Shown here: positions 12,380 to 27,300 of the stretch, piece after piece
Layout of the letters: each line of letters starts with the position of its first letter
How positions within the stretch are numbered: the stretch's first letter is position 1
Assembly (NCBI GenBank): GCA_037074765.1
Contig: JBAMDO010000264.1
Span: forward strand, 1 to 64,000
From: Mansonella perstans
Taxonomy: Eukaryota > Nematoda > Chromadorea > Rhabditida > Onchocercidae
DNA length: 64,000 nucleotides
Direction of reading: 5' to 3'
Notes under the pieces: generated by a model
Seen by the model: only the letters and a program-made list of their open reading frames with translations
Database searches by the model: none
What the model was told of the DNA's origin: nothing
Made by a program: the position numbers and the translations under genes

Positions 12380-15300
12380 ATGCAGATGATTGATAAACTA
12401 ATATCGGTAACACGCGCATCGAAATGGGATGAAGTGGAGCGTATCCTGGTGGATTACTGGACACAACAATGTCCACTGATTTGCGCACCCATCAAGGATC
12501 CATCATTTGATTTTAAAATCGATGAAAATACATTCAGTAAGTCTTTTTTCGCTACATCAATATTCGATTGTAATATGAATTCATCCAGTTATCATTATAA
12601 GTTATCAATTTGAGCATTGATAGATTATTGTCTGACAATATCATTTTCTTATCACTCATCTGCATAATTATTGATAAAAAATTAAGAAAAATATTGAATG
12701 AATTATAATTTGTCTCTCGTTTTATCGACAACGATAAACGGCTTAATGGCTTATTACTCGTTATGCTATAATCGTACTTATGGTAATTGATTATTACTTT
12801 TACTTTATTACAATCTGACGGAGAGTTTGGGAACATTTAATGAAAAAAGCTGGAAGAAATCAGCTCGAAATCCTTTTCAATATACTATTTTATCTCCAAA
12901 ATACAATATTAAGGCATAAAATTTCAATACAAATTCCTAATTTTGAAGCTATATTGAAAAGCTAACAATAATATGCTGTAAAACCTTAGTGTTAATAATC
13001 ATACAGAGAAATAAAAAAATATATATTAAAAACAGACACGACAGTGAATTCACAATATTTGGATTCAAATTTCTATTTCCTCTTGTTTTCTTGGTTCCTG
13101 CAACTCTTTTGAATATTTCCCGAGGATTTTCGAGAAGCAACTGGAATTTACGAAATATAAGTCCGTAATCAATTGATATGAAGAGTTTTCATAATAATCG
13201 GTATAGCTTATCCCTAATTTAATTTGTAAATATATTGCAAAATATAGTCGATGACGTTATTTATGAAAAATGTAATCTGATAGCGTTATTATTTATGCGA
13301 ATTTATGAAAAATCAGGATTTGATTAATGTTTCGAAAAAACTACGAAAGAAGTTTGGTTTTTTTTTTTGGAAAAGTGTCAATTCTTTTTTTCAAAAATTT
13401 CAAAATTTTCTTTTAATATATTTTTTAGACACAATTAATAATGTTTTCTTCCTGATTTAGTTGACAAAATGAGATGAATTTTACGAATCGTTTACTAATA
13501 CTGATGTATTTTTTTTTTTTTGAAAAAGCAAGCAATTAAAAGCTCATGAAAATATTATAGATTTAGTGAAGGTAGGATTAATATGTCTAATGTGATAGTA
13601 TAACTGCATCTGAGTAATATCATGAGATATAACACTGCTAATAAAGAGAAATATTTCTTTTACTAATATTCTTTTTAATCAAAAAGAATAAGGACTACTT
13701 ATTCATCATATACATGCAAGCATTTTAAATTTAGTGAACAATTGTGAAATTTATACAACGCGCTCCTTGATGATTGTTGTACGGACATAACAATGTAACT
13801 TGACAGTATCTTGAAATCATCTCGTTATATATCCTTTTAGGCAGTTAGTTCAGTAATATTATGAGTCAGATCATAAATTAGAATGATATTCATTAAGTAG
13901 TCAATTTTACTTCTTAACATTGCTTAATTATGTGTTAACTTCAAGCCTAAATCGGATCATATCGTTAAAAATTCGAACTTCTAGAAACGTTTGTGTGTCG
14001 TTTCTCTTTGTCTTTTTTATACGTCATAATTTTATGACAGTTCGACATTTTTTTTTTTTTTTTTTTTTTTTACTATTAGAAATATTATTGCATATTGAAA
14101 TTAGTAATTGATAATTTTAATTTTTGTCATATAATCAATCCTTTACTAAATATATATTGTAGAGCTGGATTGATTGCGTAAAATAACGATGTTTGTATTT
14201 TTTAGATGAAAAACTACTTCATCCTATTGCTTGTGCATATTGCTTGGATGAAAATGCTGGGACAGATTTAACACCGCTCAATGCTTCATACGGGTCTAAA
14301 TCAAGCGCAAATCATCAAAATGCTTCTTGTGGGCATGTTTTTAGAGGTGGAGAAGCGGTATATTCCTGCAAGTTCGTCAGTTAAATTCTTTCGAAGCTTT
14401 TTTTGCCTTTTGTTTCAGAATTTATTTGAATAAAATAATTTAGCAGAACAAGTATTTACTAAATAAATTTTAGCATATTGTTCCATCAAAAAAAGATGAA
14501 AATCCATGACTGATATTCTCTAATTTTAATAAAAACATTAAGAAGAGAGCAGAAGATATTATGTCACATATTTCTTAAAGGTAGTTCCAAGATTTAGATA
14601 TCTTCACGGAATTTATTATTTAATCCAGTATCTTTTGAGTTTTTTCCAGGGAATGTGCTTGTGATCCTACATGCGTTTTGTGTTACCAATGTTTCTTAAA
14701 TTCTGCTCATAAATCACACAGATATGGAGTAAGTTGTTTTTGAAGTATTTTCCATATGAGTTAGTTTAAGTATGCCTTTTATTTCAAAATCCCTGAAAGC
14801 CAGAGAAATTCTTAGTGCAAGTAAGTCGGACTTGCTCTTTATACTTTTGCATACTGAATAACTGTCACTTTATTTAGCAGTGTTCAAGTTTTATGATCTA
14901 GGATAAAAACTTTTGAGATGTGGGCATCCAATGGAAATGGTTATTGTGACTGTGGTGATGTGGAAGCTTGGAAAGAGCATCCAGCATGCAAATTACATGA
15001 AGTACGACGAAATGACGAACAAGATTCACAGTAATTTTTTGTACTATTGTTTCTGTTTGAACACTAATTTCTTAAGTTTATCGCTAATCTGACGCTAAGT
15101 CCATTTAATGAAATTATTCATACGATAATTCTTAAAGAAATAATATTGACTTTTTTAACGATGCCATTATTAGTTTTATTAAAAGATTAGTTCGTGGCTC
15201 TTACATTTCAAACTAGTATTCATAGTGAAACATTTTAAGCAAAATTTGACTGATGCATTCATTTCTTTTTCGCTTGGCAACGCGATTTTCCTAAAATCTT

Positions 15301-18300
15301 TTTTTTTAGGATGACTGATGTATCAGCAGAAATTACAGAACAAGTTGAAGCACGTATACGCTCACTAACAAGCATTGTACTTCGATTTTCCACTAGAATT
15401 ATCTGTTGGCGTGATGAAAGTACACTGCCTACATTTCTAGAGTATCCAATTTAATTCTTTGAATTTCGTCTTATATCTCTATTTTTTTCTATTTCCGCTT
15501 ACATCTGTTTGTTTGTTGGACTTTTTTTGCATTCAGAATTAATTCAAAATGTGACTATTTGTGATTCAAAACACTGTTGCAGAAAAAAGCAGGGAATCGA
15601 TAGCATTTTGCCGCTTTATCAAACCATTTTGTTAAATGATGAAACTCATACCTTTGATTCTGTTAGTGGTTTTCTTTTTGATTATCAGTTTTTCAACTTA
15701 ATTCTTTTTACGTCATTCTTAGCGTAGACTGTAGCATTTGTAACCTTCAACATAAAAAGATTGTGGAAGATGGAAGGAGTCCCAATTAGAAATATCAAGA
15801 TTGGGAACAACTGTTAAAGAATATGGAGTAGTGGTTCTTGAAAGAAAGGGGCATGTTGTTATCAGAAAAAGTACATTTTTAATTTTCGGAGATTTTAAAT
15901 TAGTATTGGTTACAATAATTGAAACAAACGGAATGAAGAGTTGACTGACATCTATTTTTTTCAGTCTTTGATTCAGTTTATATCATGAACTTTATTTGTT
16001 ATGAACATGAACGCAGTGATTAAAATAATTTGATGACCGAAACTGTGGATTTTTTCTAATATTTTAGTGTATGGTTGACATGTAATTTTGTTTAGCTCAT
16101 GAAAGTAATATAAAAATTTTATTAAACTCGCTCAAATATATTAGTGATTATTTACTTATCAGATGCTATTTTTGTTTTAGGTAATTAGGGCATTAAATCT
16201 TTCTATACATTGCAACCAGCTTCAAGCAATGCAATTAGCTACTATAATTGATCGTGAAGGCCGTGCTTCGGTACGTAACGGCAACATTGATTACTGTATA
16301 AAGGCCAAAGATGAAATTCAGGTAAACAAATCATTTAAATACATTTTGCTTTTGCTTAAAATATCGTTTTTAGAAGTTCTAAAAGTTATGTTTGACTAAG
16401 AAGTATCATATAAAGAATTGAGTTGGTAAGCAAAATGATGCAGTATATTGTTTCTTTGAGAAGTGGACTGTGCTGTTTTTTGTTTTGCAGTCCTCTCTGA
16501 GCTTTTTGAATTTTCCAAATTTTTGGATAGAATTTTTTCTTTGCTTAATGAGTTATTTTTGTTTGCAATAGTTTTGGCATTCTGTATAGTTGTTATAATT
16601 TTTTAGTTCAAATAAGAAATTTGGCTAGGATTTCTATGAAATATCAAGGTATTTCGTCTCTTTTTAGAGACGTACACAGAGGGATTCAAATCATCGAACG
16701 GAAAAGAGTGGCCCTTTAGATGTGCGTGTTATCGACAGTCGGTTTATCTCATTGCAGAATTTTGCAGTACGCTTAATTGGATGGCTGACGAATCAAACAC
16801 GTCATTTTCGTAAATGATTTATAAAATCTTAGCTTACTTTCAAATCAATTCTGAAACGAGATTTGCGGTTTTTGATTCTAAAAGTGCTTCCATTTTTTTT
16901 CTAATTTCATTAATATGTTCAGTCATGCTTCAAAACCAACAACTGGTTGTCATATCCTGATAGGGATATGCAAAAAAAATTTTATTTGTGAAGTAGATAT
17001 TTATTAACAGTTTTCAAAAATTTCACAATTAATTCAAATGCCAAAATTTACGATTGTCAGTAAGAAGGTTGTGATGCGATATTTTCTATTATTCCAATAC
17101 TTTTTTCTTTTTGATTGTCGAGAAAAATTTCAGCAGCTTTAGCGCTTGCGGTGTGTGAGATGTTATTAAAAGAGAAAATTGAATTGGAAGTAAATGATAA
17201 CACGGAAGACGAAGATCAGACGCTCATGGCCCATATAATGAGACGTGATAGTGCGCTATGGAAAGGTTTTTTCTGATAAATGTTCTGAAACTTCAATTTT
17301 TTGTGGATTTTATTAGCGACTTATCATTAGCAGAAATTGTGTTATCAATTTGTTTTCTTTCGTTGCAGAAAATTTTATAGGTGCAAGAATAGGTTTTCAT
17401 CAAATGATTATGGCAACAATATTGATGAATAACGAGCAGAAAAAAGCTTTCTCAAAATTGTTTATTCGAGTATGTTTTACTTTTTCCCGTTAAATTTATT
17501 CATTTCTTATTCATCTTGCGGCTATACATCGCGTAATGATGTTGCGTTCTTATCAATGATCATTGTTGAATTTTATAATGGAAAAAGTGTGAATGATTGT
17601 TTTTTGTTCACTAAACATGAATTACAAGAGATGATTTGATAAGCAACATTTTCATCAAGTGCCACAAACATATAATGTTTTAATTTTGTTACTTATCAGG
17701 AGGATGTGAGAAATTGGTCAGCATCCATTAGATGTTGATTGAGCTGATCAATCAGAATATTTATAAATTCTATGTTTCAGCTGTACAAAAAGATATACGA
17801 TGATTTCATTGACGATGATCACGACCAGTCAGTATCCATCACTGCTTTAACCGTTCAGGTGAACCGTTTATAGTGTGATTATTTTGGGAGGAATATTTGG
17901 AAATTTGCTATTGAATAAATAGGAAAAGCGACTAATTAATATTTCATTTCTAAAGTATCATCTCCTAATAGGAAAAATATAGCTTTTTTTTTTTAAAAAT
18001 GAAAATCAGAAAGCAAAAATATTTCCTGGAAATGATACTGATTAATTCCTGAATTTTGCTCTTCTCGAGATGCAGTTAAAGCTATATTTCTGAATTTTCG
18101 GTAGTGAGATTCTTTTGATTCTTTTGACTTTTTTTTCAGATTTTTACCGTACCTACAATAGCACGTATGCTAATTGCTGAGGAATCAGCTTTCCAAGTTA
18201 TATTCGATACATTGGTTAGCCATTGTAGGAAATATCTTAAACGTAATCTTTACTTCGTATTTTTGTTTCTTTTTTGTTTTATTAAATTTTTTTTTTGGTT

Positions 18301-21300
18301 TATGAAGACAGGGCAGGTAAGTAATAGAGAAATCGGGTTGATCTTTCGACTAGTTATTAGTGAGTTTCGTTAATTAATCATTATTTTAGCACCTAATAAA
18401 ATGAAATTTGATTTTTCTGCACGATCATATCCTCATGCACTTCGACGTGCATTATATATGCTGTGTGATCAGCGGTAAGTGTAATTTAATAAAAAAAAAT
18501 TTTGAAAGTTAAGGTGGTATCAGTTGATCGCTTTTTTGAATAGAACATTTTTAATTTAGTCAGTTTAAAGATGAGCTTATGTATTGCCAGCTAAATTTAA
18601 GATAACATCAAAAGATTTTGGGAGGACTACTTCTTTGCTTGAAGGAATTCTATATATTGTTATAGGAGATGTCAATACATTTATCTTGATGAGTTTGTAA
18701 TGTGAAATGTTAATTTTAATAAGACGAAAAAGTAAAATAAGGAAGTCGGGACAAAAAGTTTGAAAAAATGTTTTACAGATATCTGTTATCTGTAGTTCCT
18801 TCAAAGCAGGAATGGACATCTTTATTACGTGAAAATTTCCTTTGTGGATGTTCTTCTCTTATACAATTTCTTTCATTTATGCAGGTAAATGCTCAACTTT
18901 ATATATACTTTATTAGGAAGTTACGAACGAACGCCGCACAATGCATGTTTTGGAGCTCTTCTGACAAAACTTTTATGATAGTTTTAAAAGCGTTCCAGAT
19001 TGAGAGTATTGTAGTCGGAAGTCTTGTTAATTTTATCAGAAACTAAAAATATTCTTCTTTTCAATCAAGTTCACTATGTAATAAATTTCAGGATATGAAT
19101 GAGGTTCGTCGACAAACTGCAGAACATCAAGTTTGGGAGCAGGAGTGGGAAACTGCTTTTAATATTCAAATCAGATTACAACACGTCCTTACACTTGTTA
19201 TATGTTGGGCTAATTCCGATGTAAGCATGTTCTTTACAGATTTTCTTACTTCCTTCTTTGTTTGGCATATTCTTTTTGGTTTTCTCTGTTTTACATCATT
19301 AAGATAAGTTGCCCTTCCACAAATATTTCCAGAAGTTCCAATTCTTGATGGTAAGATTCGATGAAGAAGTTAATAATTGCAATTAAGCAATGTCAAGAAG
19401 TAAAATTGACTACTTAATAGATATCATCCTAACCGTGATATTATTCGATGCATTGCATCATCTCTTAGAGATATCAGAAATATTTCTCGATATTACTGGT
19501 GTGATATCTCATGATATTACTGAAATGCAGTTGTATTATCACGTTAGGCATATTAGTCCTATCTTCGCTAAGTTTGCAGTATTTTCATGAAATTTAGCTT
19601 AAATTTTGATTGCTTGCTTTTTAAAAGCTTCAGTAAACGATTCGCAAGATTCATCGCTTGTCAGTTAAGTCAGGAAGAAAATGTCATTACTTATATTTGA
19701 AAAAAAGTATATTAAATGGGAAACTTTGAAATTTTTAAAGAAAAAATTGATAATTTTTGTCAATTTTTTTCCGGTAAGTGCATCGAAGCGTAATTTTTTA
19801 TCAATTTTTATAAATAATTACGCTATTTGATGATTACATTACTCGTGAATGAATTTATTCATAAATCTTATAAATGACCTTCTTGGACAAGACATTGCAT
19901 CTAAATTGCTGACATTTTGAAATATTCTACTTAATAATTTATATTTTCTCTGCAGGAGATTGTTCATAACCGTCTCATGAGTCAGCTTATCAACGAAGTG
20001 GAAGCAATAGCTAAACACAGTCCTGACCTTGCAAATAAGATTGTCGTAGAAGGTGAACTGTTGGTTCTTATGTTCGGACTAGAATTTTATACATTTTTTT
20101 CTGCAGTTCTCAAGTTTCTAGTTTTGATTTTTTTGAATTAGAGTCGAAAATTATGGCAGTGAAGCTAGCATGTAATTTGATTGGTCATAGAATAAAGTAT
20201 TTTAAATCTAAATAGCTTTTGAGAATATTATTTGAGAATTCTCATTTGAAGGTGATGTTTCCAAATTTTTAGTTCGAGATCAAAAATAATCTGCTATCGA
20301 AACTATTTTAGTGAATGGTGTAAAAGCAACTTCTATACCATTTGATTTATCGTTTGGTTCAATATCGGTACATCAACCCATATGGCGACTTCTAGCTGGT
20401 TTATTCACCGCGCAGCAATCATTACTCCAAAAGATTTGCGTTAAAAGCGAGACAGAAGAAATTCCCGAAGAAATGATCAATCTGAGAGGAAAACGCGCGC
20501 TTCTAATGGAAATGCCATTACGGTGACCATCTGTTTTATTGTGACAAGCTTGAAAATTGTATAATTAATTTGCACTAAATTGGATTCTGTCCGATAAGCT
20601 CGGTACAAATAAGTAGTTAACAATGGCATCATCTGCTACTGATTAACTTTCTCTGTCTTATCAGTTTCTTGTAATTTTCCTCTTCATTGTCAGGATTAAA
20701 ATAATTTGATTCCGTCTTTGGTGACTCGATTACTCGAGTGATAATTTTCATGATTTTTGGTTTTCTTCTGATTCTTCAAGTGCTTATTGGACTTAACTCT
20801 TAAACCTTTTGCAGGGTTTTTGTGCTTTTTTCGCAATCACAAGCGCAAATGTGGCGAAGGAATGGATTTTCGTTGGTAAATCAGGTAGTGATTTTACCTT
20901 ATTTTTATTGTTTTTCCATTTTTTCATCTTAAAAATTGTTCAGACAATAGATGTCACACTCAGGCGTATCAAACTTATTTGCGATTTTTGAAAATGTCTG
21001 AGATCATTTTTTGACGATTATCTCATGTTTGTCTCCAGATTAAATTATGCTTTTGTTTTCAGTGACACATAAAATTCATAAAATTCTTTATTATCGAGCA
21101 TTTCCATAATGTAAAATTTATCCGATGCTTATTTTTTCAAATCATTTGCCAACTTTTACTGTTTATGTTCTGAACTTTTTTAGATCCACAATTATTCTGC
21201 ACCGACTTGTCGTGCAGAAATGTTCGATAGGGATGTTTTGATGTTACAGGTAAAGAAGCATAAGGAACTATAGTTAAATTTGGAAATATCTAGCCTTAGA

Positions 21301-24300
21301 GCACTGTAGATTATTTTTTTATGCAAGATATTTATTCATGAATTCAGCTATTCATTTACTCATTCCTTTTTTTATCCAGATTCATTACAATTTTTTCCAC
21401 AAAATCTTTTGTTACAAGAAATGAAAGAGCGATGAAACAAGTATTAACTTGGAGCTGCACTGCGTAGTCTTTTTAGTACTTTTCATTGTTGTTCCCAAAT
21501 TCAGCATCTAAAAATCTTACTTTGGAAATAATGATTTGCATGTTGTGGCTTATTTTCAGGGTTCATAACTATTACCGGGCATCTTTATTTCGAATTAACA
21601 TATTAATCGTGTTTTGTATGATTGATGGCTTAAAATATTAAGTTTCAGGTTTGCGCTGCAGTAACACCGCCTGATACGTTTATTATAAGAGTTTTGCACC
21701 GTTTTGGCTTACGAGTTTGGGCTGAAACAAATTTTGAGGAAATTCGGACAGCTTTCAGCAATGTAGCGTCTGATGATTTGAGTAAATGTACGGTTACGCT
21801 AGCTGAGGAAATGCTCTACTTATTCATCATCATAATTGGTTAATTTTCACTCATGATGTCATTTACTTTCCCACACGATTTCTAGGTAGTTATAAGTACA
21901 ATGGACATTCATTTTGATGCCATATGATGTTTTATAATGCCTTTCTTTTATTTTATATTGGCTTATTTGTTCAGAAGGTTTAATTACGTTAATGGGCCTA
22001 TTTTTAATATTTTTATTGAATCATGCAGTTTTTTTTTTCTTTAAACTGGATTATTTAATTTCAGTTATTAAACAAAATTATTCTGGAAATAACATTGCAG
22101 GAGAGCGTTACATGCCAGGTGTTGGAAAATCAACAATAAAAGCGCTGTTGAGGCGTGAGGTTCTTCATGTCCTTGCTACAAAGCCAACACCTTTCAGTAA
22201 GGTAATACTTTTTCTTTTTACTAGCATTCATAATTCCAGAATTTGTTTTATTTTTATGTTTAAAGATTGAACGTGCAATGCCAGTAAATCAACTTTTTGC
22301 TGAACTATCTGTGGAAGAAGCGGCCAGAAGTGTGGGAGAATTCAGGTATATTTCTGTAATTTGCTGTTTTTCGATTGTTTTGTTTAGCTGTTTTATCCGT
22401 TTTTATTTTCGAGAGAAATTTCTTGTTTTATTTGGCAAAAAGAAGTATGTCCGGTTTTTTATTTTTTTTAGTATTAAATGTTCTGCAGGAAACCAACAAA
22501 GACGTCACCGGGTATATTCTTCTTAAAAGACAGTGTAAGAAGTGAGTACAATGCATTCTTTTACCACTATTCAAAAACGGATGGTTCAAATGCAGACCAG
22601 TATCGACAAAAGTTTGCTAGTAAAGCGCTTAAAAAGTACGTCAGAATTTTCGAAAAGTGTTTTTGTTCCAGAATTGCAGTCATTTTGCAATTTGTTTAAA
22701 AAGCTAAGAAATTTTGAGGAGGGTGATTGTAAGAGTTATTGATTGCCACCTGTTTATTTTGGATCACACCAATAGCGGGATAGTTTATGTGTTTGATAAC
22801 AGCTGGATTGCACTTTGTCAAGAAGCGGATATTTAAAACCTGTGAAGGCATCTAATAATCCAGAAGTAGAGCTATTGTAGTTCTGTCTAGGATTGATCTA
22901 AGTTAAGCTAAAAAATCGCCGGTTGGAATAAACTCAAAGTGTTTTAATTTCAGCGATTTGATTGTTTATTTAATTCCAAAATAAAATTATGAATTAATAT
23001 TTCTGTCTACAGAGAGATAGCAATAGCGGCACCACCAATTCCACCACAATTTGAACCGTTTTATGCGCCTATCATAAATCTTTTACGCAGCAAAATGATG
23101 ATGCAGTTGATACGAATCGTTCTTGAGAGGACAGCAAGAAGAAGCCGCTATTCAAGTGATGGCCTGTTGCATCGAGTGAGTTCACATAAATCATATTTTT
23201 CTACCATATCTGATATGACATAATAGTATAGTCGATGTTTTTTAATTTTGCTCCCACCAATCTAATTTGCTGTTCGGTTGTTATTACATTCCCAAGTGTT
23301 TGTTTGCTATATAATTCCATAACTTCAAACATGCATCTCTTATGTTGCTTAATTTTTTTCACAACATTTGAACTTTTGATATTCTTTGTTGTAACTTTCT
23401 GTAAGATTACGCTGACACATTGATACATTTTCTTCTCAATTTCGAGTTATAAAATAGCTATAATTTTTGGCAGCTGGAACCGAAATATTCTAAATCTTTT
23501 TTTCAGGTACTTTTCTTAGTAGGAATGGGCCTTAATGAACAGACCGTGAACAAAAACTTTGATTTCATCAGTTGCGCTGAAGAGGCTAATGTGTTTACAC
23601 TGATGAAGAATTTGACTGGAAAACCTGAATCAGAACCATACGCTGATCTGCTAGAATATTTACTTGAGGTTGATTATTATTTTCAATCATTTCATGTTAA
23701 ATTTTTTCTGTAATATATTTCAATATATTTTTTTTTCAAGTATTAAATTTGGATTTTCTTAAAATCTTGTTGAAATTTAAATTTTCAGTTATCTGCAGGA
23801 CTGTTATTTTGGACATAATAAGAAAATAAATTTTTTCGAACCTTAGGAAAGGGAGCAGTATGATATTGTGATATGTTAAATATAGCCACTACAAATTTAT
23901 TAGGTGTTGTTTATATATTCGGTAAAGATTAAAAAATGTGAGAAGGGCGAGGTCGAGAAATTGAAATTAGGAGATGAGAAATTAAGTGAAAACTGATGTG
24001 TCATAAAAATCCTCCGTCGAAAAAACTTTGATTTTTGGTCCAATATGCGTCAACAAAAATTAATATCCAAAGTAATTTTCAGCGTTATGAGAAAGCGAAG
24101 TCGGTGAGCAGAGAAATTGTCGTACGACTGGAACCGAAGCCAGAAGCATCTGAATCAGAAGTGAAAGCCAGGAAAGCGGCGATTGCCGCTAAAAAGAGGA
24201 AACAAGCAATGGATCAGGTAAAATGTCTCCATTGCGGGAGCGAAGTTTAATTTCCGTGCTTACTGATTATTTGATTTTGGTAAGTGCTGGAATTTTATAG

Positions 24301-27300
24301 ATGAATCGGCTGCAGAAGCAATTTGTAACGCAAAACCAGGATCTGCTTGGAAAAGAATTTCTTGAGGGAAAAGAACAGAGACATGATGATGAAGAAGAGC
24401 CATTAGGGTAAATGTTTTTCTGAAGCTCTTTCGGGTGAAATAGGAAAACATGATTCCTACTTTTTTTTGTTTTTATATAAAATTGGATTTTTACTCAAAA
24501 ATATAATGTACTTCTTTTAAATGTTGCCTTGCAACACGTTTCTTCTCCATAAAATTCTTGTCGTTAAGGATTTTGCCGCAGAATAGCGGTTTTCCAGTTT
24601 GTTTGGGTATTGGTCGAAGTACTGCCAGATGTAATGATTGCCGCCGAGTTACATGTATTTTGTGCCAGGAAGACGAAGATGTTACGGCGAATGGTCAAGC
24701 GCTAGTATGTGCTGCATTCATGCAAAAGTAAGTATATCAAATCCTGTATGCTTTTTTGATACATATTTTGTGCTGAATTTGTAAAAACTTTATTCTGAAA
24801 TAATTTTTCTAAAGCATTTACTTCCGTAAGTTCTACCGAATTTCCCGTCTTTTTATTTGTGCATACTATTAGCCACCATAATTGCCCCAATATTTTCCCT
24901 ACCAACATTAAATGCAGTTGAAGATATAGGATATTTCGATCAAATTTTGATTCTATACTTTCAGGTCATCATTATTTACAAGACTGAAGCAGGAGAAAGA
25001 GGCTGCGTCACAGTTGTCCAAAGTATTTTTGTCGGTTTTCCTCCAAAATGGCCCTGGGGCCTCAACATGTGGTCATGTAATGCATTTCAGTTGTTTCAAA
25101 AAGTAAGAAACTCATGTAACTAGAAATATATATTAATTATAGGTTTCTATCGATTCGATTATCATGTTTACTGAGACGAAAGTCTCCTAAAAAAGCAGGA
25201 GAATTAAAAAAAAGTATGAACCAGTGGAACACAGAACTGTGGAACACAATTCACTGCTTGTTTTCTATAACCTATAACCTGTGGATCCTACAGTCACTGT
25301 TTCATCCTGCTATATTACAGTGAATTACTTGGTTTTGACAGAATTGTATTTCTTAGGTTTTCTGACTTGCTGAAAGATCGCGATCGTGGGCGTAATCGAC
25401 AACTTATGGTATTCAATCCGCGTATGCTTGATGTTAATTCTGGTGAATATCTGTGCCCGCTATGTAAACGTCTGAGCAATACGATACTACCAATTCTACC
25501 TCCTCTTGCGCAAGTTTTTGATGATAGGTATGCAGTTGGCAAAATTAAAGTTTGTATAATTAATTTTCCCCTTTTTCATTTGTTTTTATGAGCATTTTTA
25601 GAGCGGTGATGCTATCGAATATGTCGTGTTCACTTTCTCCATAGCAACGTTCTACATATTCGTTAATATTGTTTTCTTATTTAGTTTTTTGAGCTTCAAT
25701 TATTCTTGTGTCTAAACATTATTTTTGACTAATTTTGCAGAATCTCTAATAAAGAAAGGCACATCGAATTTGAAGATTGGATAAACCATTTCTTCGGATT
25801 TTTTGATGGCACGAGCTCTATGAATAATGGCAAAACATTCAAAGGTCACAGTAAGAAGAGGTTTGTACCGTTTCTTAATTTCCAGGCACTGTTGCAGGAT
25901 TGTCAATAAATCATCGAAATTGAATGGAAAACAAAATTTAGATCACATTCGGAACGATCACTGATGGAATTAACCACTCGAGAAGCTGAATCTAGCAATA
26001 CATTATCAACATCGGTTCCCTCAACATCCACCATGTCTTTGATGATGGAAACAAATCCAGTTGTGCCTTCGAGTAAGCTTTTTCTTTGTGGTTATGCAAG
26101 AATTATTACTTTTCATTTCGTCTAATGGAAGAATTGTAATGGTTAGCATTACATAATATCACATTATTTAATTCAAATTCAAAATTTTGATGGAATTTAG
26201 GGAAATAGAGAATGGAGCAGACATATGATTTATGAATAATGTTCGATACAAACAGATTTATGGATGTTAAAGCTGAAGACATTGATTAGATAAGCTGTGC
26301 ATGTTGAAATAAGAGATTTTTTTTGTAATTTTTAGAATTTTTTAGAACCAGATGAAATGATGGAGATAGATGATAACGAAGAAAGCACAGTGAAAACAGC
26401 TGCGAAAAGACAAAGTACTCCTGATGGACGTTTCTTCGCAATTCTAACATCTATTCCAGATGTGATGCATAGAATCAAAGACATGCTTATTCAACCGGAC
26501 AAGCAGCAGAGTGATAGGTGCGACATTTTTGTTATTTCATTAAATTATCATTTTCCTTTGCTTAAAATGCGGATTTGGTAAAACTGATGAATATGTAGAA
26601 TCAATTCATAAGGAGCTAAGATTATAAAGAAAAGAAAAAATTCAAATGTTTAAAGGAAATGAAATTTAAACTATATGATTGGATTAAATAAATTTTGTTT
26701 GGATTCGTTATTCATCGCAAATAATTTTCAGTGTACGAACACATTTCTCACCAGCGATTTGGGATATGATGCGTTATTTCTTCAAGCAAATTAATTTGGT
26801 TAGTAGGCATTAAGAGTCAAAACTGTTTTTACAGTGTTAAAGCAATCTAAAAATTCTACGATAACCATAGCATTAATCTTGCTAAAGGTGCTTATTATTT
26901 GGATCATTTAAGCATTTACTATTATTATATGAATGATAATAAATGTCATTTAATAATTGCTGTCCGTTACTAGCGTCATAAGCTATGAAAGGAGTTGTCT
27001 TTTGAAAAATTTACAGCATTTGCAAAATGACGGAAATCCCGGTTATTTCAATCGAGAAATTATGGAAGCTGTTTTTACGTTCCAAACTGCTGCGTTTTCA
27101 CTTCGTTCAGTTGCAGCAGTACTTCGCCATGGTGGAAAGCCATTATTTGGAGCGTGGAATGCTAGACAGGTTATCTATAAATATTGTGTGAGGCGCTGTA
27201 TCGTAAATTTGAAGCAATCAAAGTAGTTAAAAAATAGCTAAATGCATATAGTTAAACTCGATTCATTGTAAGTTGTCGAAATTTTGAATAGTGAAATAAT